Assembly (NCBI GenBank): GCA_025934025.1 | Contig: JAICYU010000004.1 | Coordinates: 1 to 41,165 of the forward strand | Source: Terriglobales bacterium | GTDB taxonomy: Bacteria; Acidobacteriota; Terriglobia; Terriglobales; Acidobacteriaceae | Direction: 5' to 3' | Length of the DNA: 41,165 nucleotides | Shown: positions 34,105 through 41,165 of the stretch, in pieces | Layout of the letters: every line of letters begins with the position of its first letter | How positions within the stretch are numbered: the stretch's first letter is position 1 | Notes under the pieces: model-generated | Database searches by the model: none | What the model was told of the DNA's origin: nothing | What the model saw: only the letters and a program-made list of their open reading frames with translations | Translations under genes and position numbers: made by a program

Positions 34105-35475
34105 TCATTCCGGATTCCTCGTTCTTTCGCCCGTTGCCGCGCCTGATCCGGCGCCAAGTCCGTAGAGCTTAGCTGCATTGTCATGCAGGACCATGTGCGC
34201 AAGCTCTAAGGCTCGATCCCGCGAGATCTCGCGATCTTCAATCATGCCGGTTAAGGCGATAGCCAAGGCTTCCCGGCCAGATTGGGTCGTCTGCCAGCCG
34301 ATTTCTTCCCAGTTGATTTCAGGCGTGTTGGGATAGAGGTCAGTTCCAAACAGCGCTTTTTCGGGATACCACTCCAGCCATTCCCGGATCACCTGGCTCA
34401 GAGCACGGGTGGAGATCAGCCAGGTCTGCTCAGAGAAGTCGGTATAGACGTTCGGTTTCATCAGCAGGTAGGAAACATATTTGGTAAATGCTCCGGCTCC
34501 CCCATGCAGCAGAACGAACGTGGTCTTCCGCAGTGCCGGATCATCGAGCACTGATTCGAGCAGGGCCGGATTCGAGCCCATGAGTTGGAAGTACGTTCCG
34601 CAGCCGCCTCCGGTGTGGAAGTGAACGGCCAGTCCCAGCCGACCCGCCTCACCTGCGATGTAGCGGAATAGAAAGTTCTGAAGGCGTGTGTAATCTGCAC
34701 GCGGCGGAATGCCGCCGCGGGCGAAGCGCTGGTAAATGGACTGGACGGCTCCGATCTGCTCGGTTGGTCCAAAATCCAGTGATCGGAGATATGCGGCTTC
34801 AAACTTGACTGCGACAGCCCCGTTCTTCTTCTGCAATTCGAGCGTGGGAGAGATCACCTTGGCGGTGTAGTCCTGGAGCGTTGCCGGAAGCGAATGCAAC
34901 CCGAGATCCTTCAGATAACGCTGAAGAAGGCTAGTCTCGCGGGGGAAGAAAATCTTGCGGTCAGGGGATTCGGCGCCGAGATCGGTATTGTCCAACGGAA
35001 ACATCAAGGCGTCGTCAAAGGGAACCCAACGGAAATGCGGCGGCTGCAAGCCTCGTCCCATCGCCAAGCGGTTGCCAAATTCGGTTTCGATTCCCAGGTG
35101 ATCGAGTACCCAGTTGGGATAGTTGTCACCCTGCTCCTGCATGACTTTCTTTTTGGCTTCGAGCAGTTGCCTTACATGCTCCGGCGTGGCGTCGTTGTAC
35201 TGGTAGCCATAGAGGGCCTTCCATGCCGCCAAATATTGCGGGTTCTCAGGACGCGAGATGGTCGTCGGCGTACTGGGTTCAAGAGGATCGCAGGGAAGTG
35301 CGTCAAATTCCGTATCCTTCTCGCCCGGGCTGACCAGTTTCGGAGGATGCGAGTGGTTATCAATTGCCTTGATGTGGTTGATCACCGCCAGGAGCTGCGG
35401 ATCCGGAGACTGCGCGACCGCCAGACCGAAGGCAAAGCACAGAGCGAATGCTGAAAGAAAAACCCGTCTGATCAT
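34105..35475 (-). CDS. Secreted amidohydrolase-superfamily protein
   Basis: A signal peptide (FLSAFALCFAFGLAVAQ, cleavage near 22) and a TIM-barrel-like metal hydrolase. Metal-binding HxH is in AIDNHSHPPK, other His residues in FHTGGGCGTY and LLHGGAGAF, and a late Asp in LFGTDLYPN. The architecture resembles amidohydrolase family 2 / uronate-isomerase-type enzymes; the substrate cannot be told. ATG 35475 is chosen; a GTG 9 bases upstream is possible; neither has a clear binding site. 456 residues. Confidence 0.8.
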   Translation of the reverse strand: MIRRVFLSAFALCFAFGLAVAQSPDPQLLAVINHIKAIDNHSHPPKLVSPGEKDTEFDALPCDPLEPSTPTTISRPENPQYLAAWKALYGYQYNDATPEHVRQLLEAKKKVMQEQGDNYPNWVLDHLGIETEFGNRLAMGRGLQPPHFRWVPFDDALMFPLDNTDLGAESPDRKIFFPRETSLLQRYLKDLGLHSLPATLQDYTAKVISPTLELQKKNGAVAVKFEAAYLRSLDFGPTEQIGAVQSIYQRFARGGIPPRADYTRLQNFLFRYIAGEAGRLGLAVHFHTGGGCGTYFQLMGSNPALLESVLDDPALRKTTFVLLHGGAGAFTKYVSYLLMKPNVYTDFSEQTWLISTRALSQVIREWLEWYPEKALFGTDLYPNTPEINWEEIGWQTTQSGREALAIALTGMIEDREISRDRALELAHMVLHDNAAKLYGLGAGSGAATGERTRNPE

Positions 35476-35573
35476 ATGCGTCACAATTTCGCCGAAAGAG
35501 TACGCTCACGCATCCTCGATTGCCACAACTTTTTGCGGATGAAATGCGCACAAAACCAGGCTGTCCCCATCGC

Positions 35574-35603
35574 TTGGAAAGTGAGATGAATTTGGAGTAT
35601 AAA
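35574..35603 (+). promoter_or_regulatory. Probable promoter of the citrate synthase gene
   Basis: TTGGAA (35574-35579), an 18-base spacer and TATAAA (35598-35603), 51 bases ahead of the ATG. Confidence 0.5.
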
Positions 35604-35653
35604 GAGGGGTTGCGCGTTCATCGCCTTTCGCACAAGAGAAGACCGGAAAAATT

Positions 35654-36787
35654 ATGTCAACCAGCACTATCTCGCCCAAAGGACTTGAAGGAATCGTCGC
35701 AGCCAGTTCTTCCATTTGCTACATTGATGGCGAGGCCGGCGTTTTAGCGTATCGCGGCATTGATATTCACGATCTTGCGGAGAAATCCACTTTTGAAGAA
35801 ACCTGCCATTTGCTGTGGTACGGCAAGCTGCCCACCCGTTCGGAACTGGACGGACTGAACCGGCAGCTTGCTTCCGAGCGCAAGATTGATCCCGCTGTCA
35901 TTCAGTTGATACGCAATCTTCCGCGTACAGCCATTCCGATGGAAGTGCTGCGCACCGCGGTTTCAGCCCTCTCGCCTTACGATCCTGACGCGGAAAAGAT
36001 GGACCATGCGGCCAACGTGCGCAAAGCGATCCGGCTTACGTCGCAGATCGCGATGATCGTTGCTGCATACGACCGTATTCGGAAGGGCAAGGATGTGGTG
36101 CAGCCTGATCCTTCGCTCTCTCACGCTGGCAACTTCCTGTTGATGCTGAATGGGGAGAGACCGTCTCCGACGGCGCAGAAGGCGTTGGATGTCGCCCTCA
36201 TTCTTCATGCCGACCACGAGCTCAATGCGTCAACCTTTGCTGCGCGCGTGATTGCAGCCACGCTCTCTGATATGCACTCGGCCATTACAGGAGCCATTGG
36301 CGCGCTGAAAGGGCCGCTCCATGGCGGGGCCAACGAAGCTGTGATGCGCATGCTGTTCGAAATAGACAAAAAGGGCGAGGACCCGGTGGAGCATGTGAAG
36401 GACATGCTGGCCAACAAGAAGAAAGTTTCCGGCTTCGGGCATCGTGTGTATCACACCGAGGATCCGCGTGCCACGCATCTGCGGCAGATGTCGCGTGACC
36501 TGGGCCGCGATGCCAATCCCAAGTGGTACGATCTTTCCGCGCGGATCGAGAAGTACATCAACAGCGAAAAGCACCTCAATGCCAACGTGGATTTCTACTC
36601 CGCTTCTACGTACACCACGCTGGGCCTCGACGTGGATCTGTTCACTCCGGTCTTTGCCATCTCGCGTATTAGCGGTTGGGCGGCGCATGTGATCGAGCAA
36701 CTCGATGACAACCGTCTGATTCGGCCGCGCGCAGACTATATCGGACCGAAATATCCGAACCGGTACATTCCCATAGAGCAGCGTTAG
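35654..36787 (+). CDS. gltA: Citrate synthase
   Basis: Condenses oxaloacetate and acetyl-CoA to citrate. Typical segments: RGIDIHDLAEKSTFEE, HADHELNAST (catalytic His), GPLHGGANEAV (substrate His), GFGHRVYHTEDPRA, DFYSASTYTTLGL (catalytic Asp) and the C-terminal RPRADYIGP. 377 aa, the short hexameric/dimeric type common outside gammaproteobacteria; a 2-methylcitrate synthase cannot be excluded from sequence alone. Confidence 0.93.
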   Translation: MSTSTISPKGLEGIVAASSSICYIDGEAGVLAYRGIDIHDLAEKSTFEETCHLLWYGKLPTRSELDGLNRQLASERKIDPAVIQLIRNLPRTAIPMEVLRTAVSALSPYDPDAEKMDHAANVRKAIRLTSQIAMIVAAYDRIRKGKDVVQPDPSLSHAGNFLLMLNGERPSPTAQKALDVALILHADHELNASTFAARVIAATLSDMHSAITGAIGALKGPLHGGANEAVMRMLFEIDKKGEDPVEHVKDMLANKKKVSGFGHRVYHTEDPRATHLRQMSRDLGRDANPKWYDLSARIEKYINSEKHLNANVDFYSASTYTTLGLDVDLFTPVFAISRISGWAAHVIEQLDDNRLIRPRADYIGPKYPNRYIPIEQR

Positions 36788-36807
36788 CGGCGATAGCGAG
36801 ATCTCAG

Positions 36808-36853
36808 CGCAAAGTACGCGAAGTTCGCTCTTTGCAGCCTTTGCGGTTAATTC
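36808..36853. repeat. CGCAAAG-type palindrome downstream of gltA
   Basis: CGCAAAGTACGCGAAG and CTTTGCAGCCTTTGCGG form an imperfect inverted repeat between gltA and the cysteine desulfurase gene. Confidence 0.55.
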
Positions 36854-36886
36854 ATGACATTCTCGTTGTCAGCGTAAAATATTCCC

Positions 36887-38068
36887 ATGCGCCGCGTTTA
36901 TCTCGACAACAACGCCACCACTCCGGTCCTGCCGGAGGTGTTTGAGGCGATGAAGCCCTTTTACCTGGAGCAGTTCGGAAACGCGTCGTCTATCCACCAC
37001 TTTGGGCAGCATGCGCGGGCGGCGGTAGAAAAAGCGCGCACTTCCGTAGCAGCGCTGCTGAATGCGCGTCCGGCTGAAATCGTCTTCACCAGCGGAGGAA
37101 CCGAGGGCGACAACACGGGCATCTTTGGCCTGGTGCAACGCGGCGATCACGTCATCACTTCAACGATTGAGCACAGCGCCGTTCTCAATACCTGCAAGCG
37201 GCTGGAGCAGATGGGCTGCGAGGTCACGTTTGTTCCTGTGAACGACCAGTCACTGGTGGATCCTGAAGACGTTCGGAAGGCCCTGCGCTCAAATACGCGG
37301 TTGATTAGCGTGATGATGGCCAATAACGAAACCGGGGTGGTCCAGCCGGTGGAGGAGATTGGCCGAATCGCGCAGGAAGCTGATGTTTTCTTCCATACCG
37401 ATGCTGTGCAAGCCGCGGGGAAGATTCCGATTGATGTGCAGAAGATCGGTTGCGATGTGCTGACGATTTCCGGTCACAAAATCCACGCTCCGCAAGGAAC
37501 CGGCGCGATCTATGTGAAGAAGGGAACACTGATCCAGCCGCTGATCTATGGCGGCAGCCACGAGCGTCAGCGCCGTGCCGGCACGGAGAATCTTCCCGGC
37601 ATCGCTGGTTTAGGAAAAGCCGCTGAACTGGCCAGAACATGGCTGCAGAGTGGTGGCCCGGCGGAGATGGCAGGAATGCGAGACCGGCTCCAGCGCGCTG
37701 TGCTGGCCGAGGTTGAAGCCGCAGGCGTCAACGGTATGAATGCGCCTCGAGTGCCCAACACCACAAATTTGTGGTTCGATTTCATTGAAGGTGAAGCGCT
37801 GGTAATCGCACTCGACCTGAAGGGACTGGCAGTGTCCAGCGGCGCTGCGTGTTCTTCTGGAGCAATTGAACCCTCGCACGTCCTGTTGGCGATGGGCCTT
37901 CCACACGAGCGGGCGCGGGCCAGCGTGAGGATCAGTTTGGGGAAGCAAACCACAGTGGAAGATACAGATTTTGCCATGCAGGTGATCCCTGAGACAGTAG
38001 CCAGACTGCGCGAGATTTCGCCGCTATTTAGAAAGGCATCCCCCGTCAGCAGCTCCGCTTTGGAATAA
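36887..38068 (+). CDS. iscS: Cysteine desulfurase (IscS/NifS class)
   Basis: PLP enzyme that takes sulfur from cysteine for Fe-S clusters and tRNA thiolation. Features: YLDNNATTPVLPEV at the start, GNASSIHHFGQ, FTSGGTEGDNTGI, H96 in STIEHSAV, D172, PLP-Lys198 (ISGHKIHAPQG), and the active-site Cys in the mobile loop SSGAACSSG. 393 aa. The nearby mnmA (38853) needs exactly this kind of sulfur donor. Confidence 0.95.
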   Translation: MRRVYLDNNATTPVLPEVFEAMKPFYLEQFGNASSIHHFGQHARAAVEKARTSVAALLNARPAEIVFTSGGTEGDNTGIFGLVQRGDHVITSTIEHSAVLNTCKRLEQMGCEVTFVPVNDQSLVDPEDVRKALRSNTRLISVMMANNETGVVQPVEEIGRIAQEADVFFHTDAVQAAGKIPIDVQKIGCDVLTISGHKIHAPQGTGAIYVKKGTLIQPLIYGGSHERQRRAGTENLPGIAGLGKAAELARTWLQSGGPAEMAGMRDRLQRAVLAEVEAAGVNGMNAPRVPNTTNLWFDFIEGEALVIALDLKGLAVSSGAACSSGAIEPSHVLLAMGLPHERARASVRISLGKQTTVEDTDFAMQVIPETVARLREISPLFRKASPVSSSALE

Positions 38069-38099
38069 CAAAGTCAGCAGGGGATTGGTTGGCCCTTTG

Positions 38100-38405
38100 T
38101 TACGCGCGCAGGCGGTCCTGGCGCCGTAGCGTTGGCAAGCTTTTGATGGATCTGCCTGATTTCCGCTGCGCCAGGCGGATCTCATAAAGACTTTGCAGGT
38201 TCAACCAGAACTCTGCACTCGTACCGAAGAAATGAGCCAACCGGAGCGCAGTGTCGCCCGTGATGCTGCGCCGTCCATTTATGATTGCGGTGACGCGATT
38301 TGTGGGAACACCCAATTGTCGCGCCAATTCAGCGGCGCTCATCGGCAGCTCTTTAAGTTCCTCAGCCAAGTGCTCACCTGGATGAATTGGATGTAATGCC
38401 TTCAT
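38100..38405 (-). CDS. higA: HigA-type antitoxin (HTH_XRE/VapI family)
   Basis: 101 residues: HPIHPGEHLAEELKELPMSAAELARQLGVPTNRVTAIINGRRSITGDTALRLAHFFGTSAEFWLNLQ. This is the HTH antitoxin that represses its own operon and neutralises HigB. ATG 38405 has GGGAGG upstream. Downstream of the toxin gene, the normal higB-higA order. Confidence 0.93.
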   Translation of the reverse strand: MKALHPIHPGEHLAEELKELPMSAAELARQLGVPTNRVTAIINGRRSITGDTALRLAHFFGTSAEFWLNLQSLYEIRLAQRKSGRSIKSLPTLRRQDRLRA

Positions 38406-38450
38406 AATGCCGCGCCTCCCTGGCGCGAAATTTCAGCCGTTTGACCTTCC

Positions 38451-38774
38451 TCAGTGGTAATCAACAATTTCTACATTCAGCGGACCTGAAGCCCCGGCGG
38501 GCCATTCAAAACAGATGCGCCAGCGATCGTTGATTCGAATGCTGTATTGACCAGCTCGGTCTCCGCGTACCCGTTCCAGGCGATTGCCGGGCAGGGCGAC
38601 GAGATCGCCCAAGGACGCAGCGGCTTCCAATCGGTCCAGTTTGAGGCGTGCGGCACGTTCAATCGCGGAAAATGCCTTGACTCTCTTCCCGGCCGCGAAA
38701 ATTCTGGTCCGCTCGCCTCGATAATTGACGATCACGCAGCAGGATAAGTGATTGATACGCATTACGTCAAGCAT
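38451..38774 (-). CDS. higB: HigB-type toxin (RelE/ParE superfamily mRNA interferase)
   Basis: The segment VNYRGERTRIFAAGKRVKAFSAIERAARLKLDRLEAAASLGDLVALPGNRLERVRGDRAGQYSIRINDRWRICFEW is the HigB fold; the final NVEIVDYH is characteristic. The start is not settled: ATG 38774, ATG 38762 or GTG 38735; GTG 38735 gives the family's usual ~94 aa, while the longer forms add 13 unrelated residues. Gap of 45 bases to higA. Divergent from mnmA. Confidence 0.88.
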   Translation of the reverse strand: MLDVMRINHLSCCVIVNYRGERTRIFAAGKRVKAFSAIERAARLKLDRLEAAASLGDLVALPGNRLERVRGDRAGQYSIRINDRWRICFEWPAGASGPLNVEIVDYH

Positions 38775-38852
38775 AACGTTTCACAGCAGCAGGCTGCACT
38801 TATGCGCTGCTTACTAACGGCGAATTCTTCCTGTAAGCTAAAGATGGGTTTC

Positions 38853-39977
38853 ATGCCAGCACAGACCATTGCCGTAGCTATGTCGGGCGGTGTGGATTCG
38901 TCCACCGTCGCAGCCATGCTGCGCGCGGAGGGTCATCATGTGGTTGGGTTAACAATGCAACTCTGGAACCAGCGCCGATTGGCCGGTCGCGAGGGCATGC
39001 CGGAGCAGGTGCAGGGGCGCTGCTGCTCGATTGACGACGTTTACGACGCGCGCGCTGTAGCGGAAGAGCTGGGAATTCCATACTACGTGGTCAACCACGA
39101 GGAGCGGTTTGAGCGCGATGTGGTGCGGCCGTTCATTCAAGACTATCTCTCCGGCCGAACCCCGATTCCATGCAGTCTCTGCAATAACCATCTTAAGTTC
39201 GATCAGTTGCTGATTACGGCGCGACAGATCGGCGCGGACCTGCTGGCAACCGGCCACTACGCGCGTTGCGAGTTTTCGCCCGAGCGCAATCGCTGGCTGC
39301 TTCGCCGGGCAGCAGATCCGGCCAAGGACCAAACATATTTTTTGTTCGGACTTACCCAGGAGCAGCTCAGCCGCACGCGCTTTCCTTTAGGGGAGATGAC
39401 TAAGCCTCGGGTGCGCGAGTTGGCGCGCGAGCACGGTCTGGCTTTGGCGGAGAAGCCCGATTCGCAGGAAATTTGTTTCGTACCTGGCGGCGATTACAAG
39501 CGTTTTATTGATGCGTATCTGGCAGAGCAGGGTGAGACCTTACCGAACACCTCAGGCGAGCTCGTGACCGCGGATGGGCAGACCATCGGGCATCACTCCG
39601 GTATTCACAATTTCACAGTAGGGCAGCGCAAGGGGTTGGGTGTGGCCACAGGTTCACCGCTTTACGTCTTGAATATCAATGGCGCTGAAGGGAAGGTCAC
39701 AGTAGGCGGCAATGATGATCTGCTCTCGCGTAAGCTGATCGCCCATCGGATGAACTGGATTGCCATAGACGAACTGCGCGAGCCCATTCAAGTGGAGGCC
39801 AAGATCCGTCACCGGCACCAGCCAGCTCCAGCCACGGTCACCCGGAGGCCCGATGGGGAAATTCTGGTCACATTTGACGAGTCGCAGCGCGCGATCACTC
39901 CTGGCCAGGCGGTGGTGTTCTATGACGGCGATCTGGTGATGGGTGGCGGCTGGATTTCCGCGGTGGAGCGGAATTAG
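38853..39977 (+). CDS. mnmA: tRNA-uridine 2-sulfurtransferase MnmA
   Basis: Thiolates U34 of tRNAs for Lys, Glu and Gln. PP-loop AMSGGVDSS (9-17), catalytic Cys107 in IPCSLCNN, second Cys208 in QEICFVPGG, RTHD-like GHYAR, and a C-terminal region GQRKGLGV..G.PLYV. 374 aa from ATG 38853; ATG 38844 is also possible, the frame further upstream overlaps higB. Sulfur would come from the desulfurase at 36887. Confidence 0.95.
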   Translation: MPAQTIAVAMSGGVDSSTVAAMLRAEGHHVVGLTMQLWNQRRLAGREGMPEQVQGRCCSIDDVYDARAVAEELGIPYYVVNHEERFERDVVRPFIQDYLSGRTPIPCSLCNNHLKFDQLLITARQIGADLLATGHYARCEFSPERNRWLLRRAADPAKDQTYFLFGLTQEQLSRTRFPLGEMTKPRVRELAREHGLALAEKPDSQEICFVPGGDYKRFIDAYLAEQGETLPNTSGELVTADGQTIGHHSGIHNFTVGQRKGLGVATGSPLYVLNINGAEGKVTVGGNDDLLSRKLIAHRMNWIAIDELREPIQVEAKIRHRHQPAPATVTRRPDGEILVTFDESQRAITPGQAVVFYDGDLVMGGGWISAVERN

Positions 39978-40118
39978 TACGAAGCGGTTGTTGCCCAGTT
40001 GGGCCTATAATCGCGTGACCAAAGGCCAAATACCTATGGCCTGATACCCAAGCCAACTATGAACTTAAGATAGACATGACATGGCCCAAATGGCCGAGCC
40101 TGCATCGGTATATTTGCA

Positions 40119-41165
40119 ATGGAACCTGGGACTCACTCAACAGCTACTGCCGGTTACTCGCCGACGTCCACGCCCATTTTGGACGTGCTCCGGCCATTGC
40201 CAAAAGGTGAGCGATGGAAGTTGAGCGCAGGAGAGATCTTCTTCCTCAGCAGTGCATTCATTTTTTCGCTGATTATTGCCCAGGCTATTGGCCCTTTGCC
40301 GGTAGATATTGCGAAACCAGCCACTTTGATTTCTGTCCTGATGGCCGGTGCAGGCCTGTTCGTGTTGGCAGTTCTTGTACACGAAATAGGACATTTTGTA
40401 GCTGCTCGGTTGGCCGGGTTTCATACTGTCCGGGGAGACAGCCAGAAACTGACAGGTTCGGAGGTTAGGATCCTTGGATTCTTAACGATGTACCCCACGA
40501 AGATGGAGAACCTGCCTCGCCGGCTATTCTTCATCTCGGCTGCCGGGCCGCTCGGCAGTCTGCTTCTCCCCATCATTCTGGAAAGCCGCTCATTGACGAA
40601 GCCAGCGTGGCTCCCCAATGGCATTCATTTCCTGGCGGCCTGCTCTGTCCTGTTGGGAGTTGCATCTCTGTTGCCCGATCTCAACCGCGGCGGAAAGTTC
40701 TCCGATGGCGCTCGCCTCATCATGTTGCTTAAGAACGATGCTCATGCCGAGCGCTGGCTTTCCATCGTGCGTATTCAGTGCGCGTGGCGAGAAGGCAAGA
40801 TCCCGCAATTTTGGCCTCAATCGTGGATCGAAAGCCTCACGCGCCCCGATGATGGGTCCCGCGATTCTTTAAACGGCAACTGGCTGGCCTACGTCTGGGC
40901 TACAGAACAGCAGGACACCACGCGCGCGACCTCACATTTGGAAACGGCTCTGGGATCTCAAGTTGCGGTACTGCGGCAACTACGCAAACGCGTGCTCCTT
41001 GAGGCAGCGGTTTTTCAGGCATGGTTTCGCGAGAATCCGGCGCTGGCCCGTTTCTGGGCTGAACAACTCGGAAGTAGAGGCCTGAGCCAGATGCAGCGAC
41101 GGCGACTTGAGATAGCTCTTCTGTGGGCAGACGGGCAACTCTTTGATGCCCAGGAAAAACTTTCT
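40119..41165 (+). CDS. M50-family zinc metalloprotease, partial (3' end outside window)
   Basis: Open from ATG 40119 to the last base, 349 codons, no stop. It starts with a ~30-residue cytoplasmic part, then membrane segments (IFFLSSAFIFSLIIAQAIG, LISVLMAGAGLFVLAVLV). The zinc motif HEIGH follows at the end of the second segment, and FFISAAGPLGSLLLPIIL and LLPDLNRGGKFSDGARL (the M50 second metal-binding N-x-x-P...DG region) come later. A long region after about residue 230 is cytoplasmic and helical. Site-2-protease-like enzymes cut membrane proteins; substrate unknown. The start is weakly supported (no strong binding site). Confidence 0.8.
   Translation, partial: MEPGTHSTATAGYSPTSTPILDVLRPLPKGERWKLSAGEIFFLSSAFIFSLIIAQAIGPLPVDIAKPATLISVLMAGAGLFVLAVLVHEIGHFVAARLAGFHTVRGDSQKLTGSEVRILGFLTMYPTKMENLPRRLFFISAAGPLGSLLLPIILESRSLTKPAWLPNGIHFLAACSVLLGVASLLPDLNRGGKFSDGARLIMLLKNDAHAERWLSIVRIQCAWREGKIPQFWPQSWIESLTRPDDGSRDSLNGNWLAYVWATEQQDTTRATSHLETALGSQVAVLRQLRKRVLLEAAVFQAWFRENPALARFWAEQLGSRGLSQMQRRRLEIALLWADGQLFDAQEKLS

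Overview
The window looks like a chromosomal segment of an Acidobacteriota bacterium (Terriglobia / Koribacter-like). The evidence is moderately high GC, two tandem secreted VWA proteins of the type typical of that phylum, an adenosylcobalamin-dependent (class II) ribonucleotide reductase, Asp-box beta-propeller proteins, and many short palindromic intergenic repeats. The organism call is inference from gene content. No prophage, CRISPR array, rRNA or tRNA gene was seen.

Layout. 1-2356: end of a ribosomal operon, rpsD (cut by the window edge)-rpoA-rplQ, closed by a strong terminator. 2357-4843: gene-poor stretch with a 243-bp inverted-repeat element, two decayed PEGA-domain remnants and an ExbD-like reverse-strand gene. 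4844-9163: nrdJ, an uncharacterised gene upstream of it, and ahead of both a sigma70-like promoter with two NrdR-box-like sites. 9597-11619: small membrane and zinc proteins, inorganic pyrophosphatase, a secreted VWA-like protein. 11700-13563: a scarred accessory patch with a 5'-truncated ParE, a 3'-truncated sugar permease, a lone PD-(D/E)XK nuclease-like gene and a vapB whose vapC is cut after seven codons. 13725-19344: a ~1050-residue secreted beta-propeller protein broken by one frameshift, prepilin peptidase, a coiled-coil secreted protein and a lipoprotein.

19352-25913, all reverse strand: rluD-type pseudouridine synthase followed by two VWA paralogues; a ZapB-like gene, ybjQ and zapA followed by a probable 6S RNA; a membrane protein; a Tat-signal aminotransferase. 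25956-32666, reverse strand: mtaB, then the translation cluster infC-rpmI-rplT-pheS-pheT, with the aminotransferase as its last member. 32739-41165: response regulator, zinc-ribbon protein, rpsU, secreted amidohydrolase, citrate synthase, cysteine desulfurase, a higBA toxin-antitoxin pair, mnmA, and an M50 metalloprotease gene running off the right edge.

How the genes fit together: much of the window is translation and RNA maturation (S4, L17, L20, L35, S21, IF-3, PheRS, MtaB, RluD, MnmA). The cysteine desulfurase could supply sulfur for MnmA. The strongest regulatory signal is the NrdR-like pair on the presumed nrdJ promoter, which also places an unknown gene under ribonucleotide-reductase control. 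All protein identities come from reading motifs; no database search was run.
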